The notes: generated by a model from the letters alone, not told the origin. 13,718 nucleotides of DNA from Nitrospira sp. (GCA_005239945.1 SBAY01000265.1:1-13718); one strand, 5' to 3'. Shown: positions 1 through 6,850, counted from the first letter of the stretch. Numbers and translations: made by a program.

Positions 1-68
1 GATTTTGGATTTTCGATTGAGGAATCTTATATCCTCAATCGAAAATCCAAAATCCAAAATCGAAAATT
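1..68. repeat. Heptad-built inverted repeat after infA (family A)
   Basis: Positions 1-23 and 32-54 are a perfect 23-bp inverted repeat with an 8-base loop. The arms are runs of 7-base words (GATTTTG, GATTTTC; on the other arm AAATCCA, AAATCCA, AAATCGA), and the word run continues to 68. The window edge may cut the left arm. It lies ten bases beyond the infA stop, so in mRNA it would be a stable hairpin after infA. It has no T-tract that would make it a clear intrinsic terminator. Related copies lie at 7681-7735, 10356-10422 and 12338-12398. Confidence 0.85.
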
Positions 69-78
69 AGTTATTCCT

Positions 79-297
79 TCATTTTTCCCGATAGGTAATT
101 CTTCCTCTTGATAAATCATAGACGGATAATTCAACATTGACCTTATCACCGGGTAATATTCGAATAAAATTCTTACGCATCTTACCTGAAATATAGGCTA
201 AGACCTTATGCCCATTTTCAAGTTCTACTCGAAACATAGTATTAGGCAATACCTCGCTAACAACACCTTCTACCTTAATTGTTTCTTCTTTTGACAT
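79..297 (-). CDS. infA: Translation initiation factor IF-1
   Basis: IF-1 binds the 30S A site during initiation and works with IF-2 and IF-3. The 72-residue product has the usual family length and is a single S1-like OB fold. The family signatures are plain: LPNTMFRVELENGH (residues 17-30), ISGKMRKNFIRILPGDKV and the YDLSRGRI ending. The ATG at 297 has an AAGGAAT ribosome-binding sequence about eight bases upstream. It follows map after 66 bases occupied by a 9-base tandem repeat. rpmJ commonly comes next in such operons but would lie outside the window. Identity is certain from the sequence. Confidence 0.98.
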   Translation of the reverse strand: MSKEETIKVEGVVSEVLPNTMFRVELENGHKVLAYISGKMRKNFIRILPGDKVNVELSVYDLSRGRITYREK

Positions 298-320
298 AGA
301 ATTATTCCTTTTTAAATTTT

Positions 321-356
321 GTCTGACCTGTCCGACTTGTCCGACCTGTCTGACTT
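321..356. repeat. Four tandem 9-base words (family D)
   Basis: Four consecutive 9-mers fit the consensus GTCYGACYT: GTCTGACCT (321-329), GTCCGACTT (330-338), GTCCGACCT (339-347) and GTCTGACTT (348-356). They fill most of the infA-map gap. A more diverged set of four lies at 11268-11303 in the rplB-rplW gap. Function is unknown. Confidence 0.85.
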
Positions 357-363
357 CTTTTTT

Positions 364-1110
364 TTATTTAGTCAATATTTCCGGTTCACCTTCGGTAATA
401 ACTATGGTGTGTTCAAAATGCGCCGAGAAACTTTTATCCTTGGTTATCACTGTCCAACCATCATTTAATATATCTATTTCATAACCTCCCATATTTATCA
501 TTGGTTCTATACATAAGACCATACCTGATTTAAGTCGTGGTCCCTTACCTACCTCACCGAAATTAGGCACTTGTGGTGCCTCGTGCATCTCGCGTCCGAT
601 TCCATGCCCGGCATAATCACGCACGACCGAATATCCATAACATTGAGCATGAAATTGTATTGCTTGGGAAATATCGAATAATCTATTTGGAGGTTTTGCC
701 TTGGCAATACCTATCTCCAGAGCCTCCTTTGTTACGGCGACTAACTTTTCTACTGGAACACTTATTTGTCCAATGGGTATAGTCACGGCGGCATCTGCAC
801 AATAACCATCTAAAAAAACACCTATATCAACCTTGAGGATATCCCCTTCTTTTAGTATTCGCTGGGCAGAAGGAATACCATGCACTACCTCAAAATTGAT
901 TGAGGTACAAATACTCCCTGGAAATCCATGGTATCCTAAGAAGGCTGGTTTTGCCTTCCGCTTAATAATCATTTCATGTGCTATTTCTTCTAAATACTTT
1001 GTTGTTATTCCCGGTTTAGATATCTGTTCAAGATGGTGTCCAACCTCTTTGACTATCTTACCCGCATTCCTTATCTTCTCTATCTCTTGTTTAGACTTCA
1101 ATATAATCAT
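364..1110 (-). CDS. map: Methionine aminopeptidase, type I
   Basis: Cytoplasmic metalloprotease that removes the initiator methionine from nascent proteins. The 248-residue length is normal for a type Ia enzyme without an N-terminal zinc extension. All family metal ligands are present: Asp95 and Asp106 (in VDIG and ADAA), His169 (GHGIG), Glu202 (IEP) and Glu233. The substrate-side histidines His77 (VHGIP) and His176 are also there, each two residues before its E. coli position. The ATG at 1110 fits the conserved start (MIILKS then EIEKIRNAG) but lacks a clear Shine-Dalgarno sequence, having only A+T-rich repeat upstream. It sits between adk and infA, a usual arrangement. Confidence 0.98.
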   Translation of the reverse strand: MIILKSKQEIEKIRNAGKIVKEVGHHLEQISKPGITTKYLEEIAHEMIIKRKAKPAFLGYHGFPGSICTSINFEVVHGIPSAQRILKEGDILKVDIGVFLDGYCADAAVTIPIGQISVPVEKLVAVTKEALEIGIAKAKPPNRLFDISQAIQFHAQCYGYSVVRDYAGHGIGREMHEAPQVPNFGEVGKGPRLKSGMVLCIEPMINMGGYEIDILNDGWTVITKDKSFSAHFEHTIVITEGEPEILTK

Positions 1111-1116
1111 CTGGTT

Positions 1117-1145
1117 AATTATGAATTAATCCTTACTTCATAATT
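1117..1145. repeat. Short A+T inverted repeat between adk and map
   Basis: AATTATGAA at 1117-1125 is perfectly complementary to TTCATAATT at 1137-1145, leaving an 11-base loop in the 41-base adk-map gap. The base composition resembles the longer family B repeats elsewhere, but the heptad words are not clear. In sequence this rich in A+T, part of the symmetry may be chance. Confidence 0.5.
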
Positions 1146-1151
1146 TATAAT

Positions 1152-1826
1152 TCAACATCCTTCTAAGACATCAATTACCTTAGCCAAAACCACTTCCACA
1201 TCTGTATCTGTATTATCATCTTTGAGCAACTGATTAACATTTACATCTTTGAGTAGACCAATCTGGCGATAATAATCAATCAAGGGATAAGTCTGTTCTT
1301 TATAGACTGTTAATCGCCGATTTATGACCTCTTCTTTATCATCATCTCGTTGATAAACCTCTCCTCCACATTTATCACACACAGATTCATTCGTTGGAGG
1401 TTGATAATAGATATGGTAATTATATCCGCAGGCTCTACAAACCCGTCTGCCGCAAAGCCGTTTAATCAATAACTCATCCTTGAGTGAAAGATTTACCACT
1501 GCATCCAAAGACAACCCCATTTCTTTCAAGGTAAGAGTCAATGCCTCTGCCTGGGCAACGGTTCTTGGAAATCCATCTAAAATAAACCCTTTTTGACAAT
1601 CATCCCCTACTAATCGTCCTTTTATCAAATTTATGACGAGATCATCAGGGACTAATTTCCCTTCATCCATATATTTTTTGGCTAAAACACCTAATTCTGT
1701 TTGATTTTTAACCGCCTGGCGTAAGATATCCCCTGTAGCAATCTGGGGGATATTAAAATTTTTAGAGATTAAGTCTGATTGTGTTCCTTTTCCTGCCCCT
1801 GGTGGGCCTAAAAATATTAATCGCAT
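1152..1826 (-). CDS. adk: Adenylate kinase, zinc-LID form
   Basis: Catalyses ATP + AMP = 2 ADP in the cytoplasm. The 224-residue product has the P-loop GPPGAGKGT (residues 7-15), the AMP-binding segment TGDILR (31-36), the DGFPRT motif (84-89) and a long LID. The LID has four cysteines, Cys130, Cys133, Cys150 and Cys153 (CRAC and CDKC), the zinc-binding form typical of Gram-positive and many deep-branching bacteria. The ATG at 1826 was chosen over the in-frame ATG at 1871: MRLIFLGPPG is the conserved N terminus and AGGAAGG lies just upstream. Only one base separates it from the secY stop, suggesting translational coupling. Confidence 0.98.
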   Translation of the reverse strand: MRLIFLGPPGAGKGTQSDLISKNFNIPQIATGDILRQAVKNQTELGVLAKKYMDEGKLVPDDLVINLIKGRLVGDDCQKGFILDGFPRTVAQAEALTLTLKEMGLSLDAVVNLSLKDELLIKRLCGRRVCRACGYNYHIYYQPPTNESVCDKCGGEVYQRDDDKEEVINRRLTVYKEQTYPLIDYYRQIGLLKDVNVNQLLKDDNTDTDVEVVLAKVIDVLEGC

Positions 1827-1827
1827 T

Positions 1828-3150
1828 TTAAAACCTTCCTCTAATCTTCCCTTTTTTGACAAATCCTTCATAATGTCTCATCAACAAATGGGATTCAATC
1901 TGTCGGACAGTATCCAGGGCTACACCAACCACAATAAGTATCGATGTCCCACCAAAATAAAAAGGGAGATGCATTGACTGAATAATCATGGATGGGAAAA
2001 AATCAATCAGGGCCAAAAATATCGCCCCGACAAAAGTAATTCTTTTTAAGATACGTTCGATATACTCAGCCGTTGACTTACCAGGACGAATACCTGGTAT
2101 AAATCCACCCTGTTTACGCATATTATCCGCCACATCTATCGGATTGAATATTACCGCAATATAAAAATAGGTAAAAAAGATAATGCCAGAGGCCATTAAT
2201 ATTTGATAAATTACCCCACCCGGCTTTAATTGTCTATACAAAAAGGTTAAAAAATCAATATCCTTGCCACCCAGAAAGGTAACAAAAGTAGCCGGAAGTG
2301 CCAGCAGGGATGAGGCAAAGATAATTGGAATAACACCGGCCATATTTACTTGAAGAGGTAAGTGTGTACTCTGTCCACCATAGACCTTACGACCAACAAT
2401 TCGTTTGGCATATTGAACCGAGATTTTGCGATGTCCCTGAATCATAATCACCACACCTGCCGTAACCAAAACCCCGATAGTTAACATAAAAAGAATAACG
2501 AAGATATTCATTTCACCAACGAATAATCTTTGTAGGCTCTGGATGATAGCCTGTGGTATTCTTGAAATAATGCTGACCATAATGATTAATGAACTTCCGT
2601 TGCCTATGCCCCGGTCAGTAATCTGTTCTCCCAGCCACATCACAAAGGCCGTTCCTGTAGTTAAGGTCACCACAGTCATCAAATGAAAGCCCAGCCCAGG
2701 ATTTAAAACAAAACCTCGTCCATCATCGGTCTGCATACTTTGAATCCAGATACTGGTTCCTGTAGCTTGAATAATACCTATAACTAAGGTTAAATATCTT
2801 GTATATTGAGTAATTTTTTTCTTGCCGACATCACCTTCTTTTGCCAATCTTTCTAAGTAAGGAACAACCGGTTGTAATAAAGACATAATAATCGAGGCAC
2901 TGATGTAGGGCATAATCCCCAGGGTAAAGATAGAAAACCGTTCGAATGCCCCGCCGGAAAACAGGTCTAATAAACCGACTATTGTTCCTTTTGCCTGTTG
3001 AAAAAAGGCACTTAAAGCCACCCCATCAACACCCGGCGTAGGAACAGCTACCCCTAATCTATAAACGGCTAATAAGCCTAATGTAAATAATATCCTTTTC
3101 CGTAATTCATAAACCTTAAAAGGGTTTAGAATACCCTCAAGTCCTTTCAT
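1828..3150 (-). CDS. secY: Protein translocase channel subunit SecY
   Basis: Central pore of the SecYEG translocon in the inner membrane, which exports unfolded proteins and inserts membrane proteins. The 440-residue product has about ten hydrophobic segments, roughly at 19-36, 73-94, 117-136, 155-175, 186-206, 216-238, 270-292, 314-336, 371-391 and 400-416. Family motifs include the TM2 stretch FTLGIMPYISASII, GEQITDRGIGNGSSLII (174-190), the cytoplasmic GHRKISVQYAKR loop (239-250) and PGIRPGKSTAEYI (352-364). The ATG at 3150 has GAGGAGT about nine bases upstream. It follows rplO after a 66-base gap and abuts adk. Confidence 0.98.
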   Translation of the reverse strand: MKGLEGILNPFKVYELRKRILFTLGLLAVYRLGVAVPTPGVDGVALSAFFQQAKGTIVGLLDLFSGGAFERFSIFTLGIMPYISASIIMSLLQPVVPYLERLAKEGDVGKKKITQYTRYLTLVIGIIQATGTSIWIQSMQTDDGRGFVLNPGLGFHLMTVVTLTTGTAFVMWLGEQITDRGIGNGSSLIIMVSIISRIPQAIIQSLQRLFVGEMNIFVILFMLTIGVLVTAGVVIMIQGHRKISVQYAKRIVGRKVYGGQSTHLPLQVNMAGVIPIIFASSLLALPATFVTFLGGKDIDFLTFLYRQLKPGGVIYQILMASGIIFFTYFYIAVIFNPIDVADNMRKQGGFIPGIRPGKSTAEYIERILKRITFVGAIFLALIDFFPSMIIQSMHLPFYFGGTSILIVVGVALDTVRQIESHLLMRHYEGFVKKGKIRGRF

Positions 3151-3171
3151 AAAACTATACTCCTCATAAAA

Positions 3172-3214
3172 GAATAGGACTTATTAAGACTTATAGGACT
3201 TAGAAGTCCTATTC
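3172..3214. repeat. Inverted repeat of the TAGGACTTA family (family C)
   Basis: GAATAGGACTT (3172-3182) pairs perfectly with AAGTCCTATTC (3204-3214). The 21-base loop holds further copies of the same word (AAGACTTAT, AGGACTTA). It fills the rplO-secY gap and stops before the secY ribosome-binding site. Relatives lie at 5546-5582, 9572-9594 and 13595-13628. Confidence 0.8.
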
Positions 3215-3216
3215 CT

Positions 3217-3663
3217 TTATTCACTTGGTTCAACCTTACCGCCGGCCGCCTCTATTTTTTTCTTCGCCCCGATACTTACTGCATCCACCTTGACGATTAA
3301 CGGTATGTTTATTTCACCATCACCCAATATCTTTATGCCATTTTTAATCTTTTTGATTAATCCTGCCTGCAGTAAAATAGCCGGGGTAATTTTGGAGCCG
3401 GGTGCAAAACCAAAAGAAGTAATTGTCTCCAGATTAATGGTTGTCCACTCTTTTCTTTTTGGGTTAGTAAATCCTCGTTTTGGAACTCGTCTTTGCAAAG
3501 GCATTTGTCCTCCTTCAAAACCAGGTCCTTTACCGCCTTTACGAGCTAATTGTCCCTTAGTTCCTTTTGTTGCCGTGCCACCATGTCCTGAGCCATCTCC
3601 ACGTCCTATTCTTTTAGATTTTTTATGGGCACCATCAGGAACCTTTAATTGATTTAATTTCAT
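3217..3663 (-). CDS. rplO: 50S ribosomal protein L15
   Basis: L15 joins the large subunit late in assembly and binds 23S rRNA. The 148-residue product is normal in length and has the expected glycine- and lysine-rich N-terminal extension (MKLNQLKVPDGAHKKSKRIG, then GDGSGHGGTATKGTKGQ). The signature GPGFEGGQMPLQRRVPKRGF follows, then a globular C-terminal half. The ATG at 3663 has AAGGTGGAAGGG just upstream. It lies between rpmD and secY as in nearly all spc operons. Nothing is missing. Confidence 0.98.
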   Translation of the reverse strand: MKLNQLKVPDGAHKKSKRIGRGDGSGHGGTATKGTKGQLARKGGKGPGFEGGQMPLQRRVPKRGFTNPKRKEWTTINLETITSFGFAPGSKITPAILLQAGLIKKIKNGIKILGDGEINIPLIVKVDAVSIGAKKKIEAAGGKVEPSE

Positions 3664-3680
3664 ATCCCTTCCACCTTGTA

Positions 3681-3747
3681 TAATTAAAAATTATAAATTG
3701 TTTTCTCCTTCCTCAATTTTTAATTTTTAATTCATAATTTTTAATTA
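3681..3747. repeat. A+T inverted repeat between rplO and rpmD (family B)
   Basis: A 14-base arm, TAATTAAAAATTAT at 3681-3694, pairs perfectly with 3734-3747. Between them lie further TTTTTAA words (3714-3733), continuing the 7-base periodicity of family B. The right arm includes the rpmD stop codon (3745-3747), so the last codon of rpmD is part of the repeat symmetry. Confidence 0.75.
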
Positions 3748-3924
3748 CTCAACCACCTTAACTAAATAATCAACCTGTTGGATCATACCTCTTATTTGAG
3801 GATTGTCAGGTTTTACGACGACTTGATTTATCTTCCGTAATCCCAGGGCAGACAAAGTTCTACGGTGTTTTGGAACTCGCCCAAATCTACTTTTGATTAA
3901 AGTTACTTTTAATTTCTTTTCCAT
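3745..3924 (-). CDS. rpmD: 50S ribosomal protein L30
   Basis: L30 is a small large-subunit protein with a ferredoxin-like fold that binds 23S rRNA. The 59-residue product begins MEKKLKVTLIKSRFGRVPKH and continues RRTLSALGLRKINQVVVKPD, matching the family pattern in which LGL(R/G)K(I/R) follows a basic loop. It ends in the usual IRGMIQQVDYLVKV segment. The ATG at 3924 has AGAGGG five bases upstream and the stop is TAA. It sits between rpsE and rplO, the standard place. It is short enough to escape simple length cut-offs. Confidence 0.97.
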   Translation of the reverse strand: MEKKLKVTLIKSRFGRVPKHRRTLSALGLRKINQVVVKPDNPQIRGMIQQVDYLVKVVE

Positions 3925-3943
3925 CTTTTCCCTCTGAAAATCT

Positions 3944-4004
3944 ATCCACAGATTTCACAGATTACACAGATTTTTTATTTTTTTAATCTGTAAAATCTGT
4001 GGAT
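3944..4004. repeat. Nonad-built inverted repeat between rpsE and rpmD (family E)
   Basis: Positions 3944-3964 and 3984-4004 are complementary over 21 bases with one mismatch. That mismatch is C/A on the plus strand and G/T on the minus strand, so in the mRNA it becomes a G-U pair and the stem is continuous. The left side is three 9-mers, CACAGATTT, CACAGATTA and CACAGATTT (3947-3973). The right side has AATCTGTAA and AATCTGTGG (3985-4002). Function is unknown. Confidence 0.85.
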
Positions 4005-4020
4005 TAAATCCACTTTTTAC

Positions 4021-4509
4021 TTACGAAATAGTCTCCCGAAGTTCTAATCTTGAGCTTAACAGTTTTATTTGATTAAATGCCTCCATAGTTGCATTAACCA
4101 CTGAATGTGGATTATTATTACCTAATGATTTTGTCAGGACATCCTGGATACCTACTGCCTCCATAATAGCCCTCACCGGCCCACCGGCAATCACGCCAGT
4201 TCCTGGAGCCGCAGGTTTAAAAATTACATAGCCGGAGCCTTTCTGCCCTATCAAGGGATAAGGTATCGTTGTGCCTTTCATAGGAACACTAATCAATTTT
4301 TTCTTAGCGGCATTTACCCCTTTAACCACAGCCAGGGTAACCTCTTTTGCCTTACCATAACCTATACCTACCTGTCCCTGTCCATCACCAACAACAACTA
4401 AAGCCGTAAATCCAAACCTTTTTCCTCCCTTAACTACCTTGGCTACCCTATTAACGGCAATAACCTTTTCTTTTAAACCTGATTCCTCTTGATTAGTTCG
4501 TTCTTTCAT
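4021..4509 (-). CDS. rpsE: 30S ribosomal protein S5
   Basis: S5 binds 16S rRNA at the back of the 30S subunit and contributes to decoding accuracy. The 162-residue product has the N-terminal dsRBD-like domain at about 15-78, with NRVAKVVKGGKRFGFTALVV and VGIGYGKAKEV. The C-terminal S5 domain covers about 85-160, with GTGVIAGGPVRAIMEAVGI and LTKSLGNNNPHSVVNAT. The ATG at 4509 has GGAGT about nine bases upstream, inside the end of rplR, and the gap is four bases, implying coupled translation. The sequence is ordinary. Confidence 0.98.
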   Translation of the reverse strand: MKERTNQEESGLKEKVIAVNRVAKVVKGGKRFGFTALVVVGDGQGQVGIGYGKAKEVTLAVVKGVNAAKKKLISVPMKGTTIPYPLIGQKGSGYVIFKPAAPGTGVIAGGPVRAIMEAVGIQDVLTKSLGNNNPHSVVNATMEAFNQIKLLSSRLELRETIS

Positions 4510-4513
4510 CTTT

Positions 4514-4873
4514 TTAAAACTCCAATCCTGCCTCGCGGGCAGATTCAGCTAATGTTTTTATTCGACCGTGATAAAGGCATCCTCCCCGGTCAAAAACAAC
4601 CTTTTTGATACCAATATCTTTGGCTTGTGCCGCAATCAAAGCACCTATTCTCCTGGCTACATCGTTTTTTTTCATCGAATCTTCGATAAAGCCGGATTTA
4701 ATAGAGCTGACAAAGGCTAAGGTTTTTCTCTCTTCATCATTTATGATTTGGGCATACATGTGTTTAAGGCTACGATGAACACTCAATCGTGGTCGCTCTT
4801 GTGTCCCAAATATCTTTCGCCTAACTCGATGTTTTCTTTTTAATCTTAAAGCCTTTTTATCCTTTATATTCAT
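4514..4873 (-). CDS. rplR: 50S ribosomal protein L18
   Basis: L18 binds 5S rRNA and, with L5, docks it in the central protuberance. The 119-residue product has the basic N terminus (LRLKRKHRVRRKIFG), the core RPRLSVHRSLKHMYAQIIND and the ending FDRGGCLYHGRIKTLAESA plus REAGLEF, all typical. The ATG at 4873 has no classical Shine-Dalgarno at normal distance. The closest purine run, AGGGGGAT, is about ten bases away and belongs to the repeat array at 4893-4978. The adjoining rpsE is four bases downstream. Confidence 0.98.
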   Translation of the reverse strand: MNIKDKKALRLKRKHRVRRKIFGTQERPRLSVHRSLKHMYAQIINDEERKTLAFVSSIKSGFIEDSMKKNDVARRIGALIAAQAKDIGIKKVVFDRGGCLYHGRIKTLAESAREAGLEF

Positions 4874-4892
4874 TTAAAGTAACATCCCCCTA

Positions 4893-4978
4893 CCCCCCTT
4901 TATTAAGGGGGAATTTAACCCCTTACCCTTTATTAAGGGAGAAATAACAACCCCTTAACACTCTTTATTAAGGGAGGA
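4893..4978. repeat. Three copies of a CTTTATTAAGGG palindrome (family F)
   Basis: The 12-mer CTTTATTAAGGG occurs at 4898-4909, 4928-4939 and 4963-4974, at spacings of 30 and 35 bases. The first copy extends to a CCCCCTT...AAGGGGG stem (4894-4911). The flanking words AACCCCTTA and ACAACCCCTTAACA are also repeated. The array fills most of the 110-base rplF-rplR gap and lies just upstream of the rplR start in mRNA terms. Confidence 0.85.
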
Positions 4979-4983
4979 ATTCT

Positions 4984-5520
4984 TTAGACCCCTGTCTTTC
5001 CTACCTTTGTTTTGATATACTCATCAATATAGCGGATACCTTTTCTTTTATAAACATCCGCGGTTCTAATTCTTCGAATCTCTGCCGCTATTTCCCCAAC
5101 TACCTGTTTATTTACCCCTTTAACCTTTATTTTGGTTGGCTCGGGAACTTCAAAGGTAATTCCCTCTGGAGGGGAAACAATTACCGGATGAGAATATCCT
5201 ATTTGTAATTTTACATTCTTACCGACTATTTCGGCCTTATAGCCTACCCCTTCGATTAACAATGTCTTCTCAAAACCTGTATTGACGCCCTCAACCATAT
5301 TTTTGATTAAACTTCGCGTCAGTCCATGAAGTGCTCTTTCTTTTGGATTGTCCGAAGAGCGTTTAACTATAACCTGAGAGTCTTTAATCTCTACACTTAT
5401 ACTCTGCGGAAAGAGCCAGGATAAAGTTCCTAATGGCCCTTTGGTAGTTACAGTTCCATTATCTATATTAATTTTGACACTATTGGGAATATTTACCGGT
5501 GCATTGCCTATTCGAGACAC
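4984..5520 (-). CDS. rplF: 50S ribosomal protein L6
   Basis: L6 binds 23S rRNA near the sarcin-ricin loop at the factor-binding site. The 178-residue product, two tandem L6 folds, begins at the GTG at 5520. Its first residues (M)SRIGNAPVNIP match the family start, and AGGAGC lies six bases upstream (5527-5532). The in-frame ATG at 5571 would add 17 residues encoded by repeat sequence and is rejected. Landmarks include LIEGVGYKAEIVGKNVKLQI (88-107) and the C-terminal DVYKRKGIRYIDE. The latter has RTADVYK where many homologues have RxPDVYKG, a mild divergence. Confidence 0.97.
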   Translation of the reverse strand: MSRIGNAPVNIPNSVKINIDNGTVTTKGPLGTLSWLFPQSISVEIKDSQVIVKRSSDNPKERALHGLTRSLIKNMVEGVNTGFEKTLLIEGVGYKAEIVGKNVKLQIGYSHPVIVSPPEGITFEVPEPTKIKVKGVNKQVVGEIAAEIRRIRTADVYKRKGIRYIDEYIKTKVGKTGV

Positions 5521-5545
5521 TTTATTGCTCCTTTTAAAGATGTTA

Positions 5546-5582
5546 TAGGTTTTATAAGACTTATAGGTCATCTAAGACCTAT
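5546..5582. repeat. Inverted repeat between rpsH and rplF (family C)
   Basis: ATAGGTC (5563-5569) pairs with GACCTAT (5576-5582), and the words TAGGTTTTA, TAAGACTTA and TAGGTCATC precede and fill it. They are variants of the TAGGACTTA word found in other gaps of this cluster. It is shorter and more diverged than the other copies. It lies between the rpsH stop-side mRNA and the rplF coding start, in the region that a longer rplF reading would wrongly translate. Confidence 0.65.
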
Positions 5583-5594
5583 TCCTTAAATCTC

Positions 5595-5993
5595 TTACCA
5601 GACATAACAGATTACCTCTCCACCAACTCCAAGTTTTCGGCAAGCAGCATCTGTCATCACACCTTTAGATGTGGAGATAACAGCTATACCTAACCCACCA
5701 ACTACCCTGGGAATATTATCGCTATCAACATAAACCCGTAGTCCTGGTTTGCTAACCCTTTTCAAGTTAGTTAAAATCCGTTCGTTCTTAGGTCCATATT
5801 TCAAATAAATTCTAAGAATGCCTTGTTTATGGTCTTCAATAAATTTATAGTTTTTAATGAATTTTTCCTTTTTAAGGATATTGGCTATGTCTGTCTTTAA
5901 TCTGGATGCAGGAATATCAACCTTTTCATGTCCTGCCTTATTGGCATTACGAATCCTGGTTAACATATCAGCAACAGGGTCTGTCATACTCAT
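5595..5993 (-). CDS. rpsH: 30S ribosomal protein S8
   Basis: S8 binds helix 21 of 16S rRNA and is an early assembly protein; in E. coli it represses its own spc operon. The 132-residue product matches the usual length. It begins MSMTDPVADMLTRIRNANKA and ends with STSKGVMTDAACRKLGVGGE then VICYVW, a well-conserved RNA-binding half. The ATG at 5993 has GGAGT about eight bases upstream and is preferred over the ATG two codons later, as homologues begin M-x-M-T-D-P. Whether S8 feedback exists here cannot be read from the sequence. Confidence 0.98.
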   Translation of the reverse strand: MSMTDPVADMLTRIRNANKAGHEKVDIPASRLKTDIANILKKEKFIKNYKFIEDHKQGILRIYLKYGPKNERILTNLKRVSKPGLRVYVDSDNIPRVVGGLGIAVISTSKGVMTDAACRKLGVGGEVICYVW

Positions 5994-6013
5994 TTTTTCT
6001 ACTCCTTGTTAAG

Positions 6014-6104
6014 AATTAAAAGTTAAAAATTATGAATTAAAATTAAGAATTATTGTCTCGTTCTTTAATTTTTAATTTTTAACTTTTAACTTTTAACTTT
6101 TAAC
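6014..6104. repeat. Heptad-built inverted repeat between rpsN and rpsH (family B)
   Basis: Positions 6016-6032 pair perfectly over 17 bases with 6073-6089. The right side continues as three exact tandem copies of TTTTAAC (6084-6090, 6091-6097, 6098-6104). The left side carries TTAAAAG and TTAAAAA words. It fills most of the 119-base gap, the second longest in the cluster. Confidence 0.85.
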
Positions 6105-6112
6105 TCCTTGCT

Positions 6113-6298
6113 TTACCAGCTGGCTTTAATAACTCCTGGGATTTTACCTTCACGAACTAATGTTCGCAGGCAAATTCGGCACATACCAAATTTACGCAAA
6201 TATCCTCTTGGTCTACCACATAATTGACATCTATTATGAACTCTTACTTTAAATTTAGGAGTTCTCAAACATCTTTCAAGCAATGCCTTTCGAGCCAT
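6113..6298 (-). CDS. rpsN: 30S ribosomal protein S14, zinc-binding type
   Basis: S14 sits in the head of the 30S subunit. The 61-residue product is the short type Z form with a complete zinc ribbon: Cys24, Cys27 (CQLC), Cys40 and Cys43 (CRIC). It ends in the standard GKIPGVIKASW. The start was set at the ATG at 6298 (MARKALLERC) because GAGGAAAG lies upstream and this matches homologues. The in-frame ATG at 6364 would overlap rplE and add 22 unrelated residues. The gap to rplE is 13 bases. Zinc dependence is inferred from the four cysteines. Confidence 0.98.
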   Translation of the reverse strand: MARKALLERCLRTPKFKVRVHNRCQLCGRPRGYLRKFGMCRICLRTLVREGKIPGVIKASW

Positions 6299-6311
6299 AA
6301 GTTTTCTTTCC

Positions 6312-6848
6312 TCACTTTCTAAACGGCATTCCAAGAGCGGATAACAGCTCTTTAGCCTCTTCATCAGTCTTAGCTGTAGTTACTATACAAATATTCATTC
6401 CCCGAATTCTATCTATCTTATCATAATTTACCTGCGGAAAAATAATCTGTTCTTTTACGCCAAGGGTATAATTTCCTCTACCATCAAACGAATTTGATGT
6501 CCCACGAAAATCTCTTACCCTGGGTAAAGCCACATTAACCAATCTATCAAAAAACTCATACATTCGGTCTTTTCTTAAAGTAACCATCACCCCAATTTCC
6601 ATTCCTTCTCTTAATTTAAAATTGGCGATTGAGCGTTTAGCCCTTGTTTTAACCGGATGTTGTCCTGATATTACCGTTAAAGAGTCAATGGCTGAATCTA
6701 ATGCCTTGGGATTGGCATTGCCATCCCCAACACCCATATTGATAACTATTTTTTCTAATTTAGGAACAGCTAAATCATTTTTATAGCCAAATTTTTTCTT
6801 CAGATGTGGAACTACTTCTTTTTTGTATTTATCTTTTAATCTAATCAT
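6312..6848 (-). CDS. rplE: 50S ribosomal protein L5
   Basis: L5 binds 5S rRNA and contacts P-site tRNA in the central protuberance. The 178-residue product is the usual length. Signatures include the N-terminal LKDKYKKEVVPHLKKKFGYK, IVINMGVGDG (34-43), the TRAKRSIANFKLREG stretch, and FRGTSNSFDGRGNYTLGVKE near the middle. It ends ELLSALGMPFRK. The ATG at 6848 is two bases after the rplX stop, and a GGAG within the end of rplX serves as ribosome-binding sequence, implying coupled translation. Confidence 0.98.
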   Translation of the reverse strand: MIRLKDKYKKEVVPHLKKKFGYKNDLAVPKLEKIVINMGVGDGNANPKALDSAIDSLTVISGQHPVKTRAKRSIANFKLREGMEIGVMVTLRKDRMYEFFDRLVNVALPRVRDFRGTSNSFDGRGNYTLGVKEQIIFPQVNYDKIDRIRGMNICIVTTAKTDEEAKELLSALGMPFRK

Positions 6849-6850
6849 GC

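Noticed and set aside
1..68. The hairpin after infA as an intrinsic terminator
   Set aside because: It has no G+C-rich stem followed by a T-tract on the transcript strand, and near-identical repeats occur inside the operon where termination would be harmful.
1..78. Loss of rpmJ after infA
   Set aside because: rpmJ often follows infA, but the window ends here, so its absence cannot be judged.
321..356. Tandem 9-mers as a CRISPR array
   Set aside because: Units are contiguous 9-mers without spacers; this is a simple tandem repeat.
833..1129. Plus-strand open frames opposite map, rplO, rplP, rplD and other genes
   Set aside because: They are antisense shadows of clearly conserved ribosomal genes, with no start signal or recognisable product.
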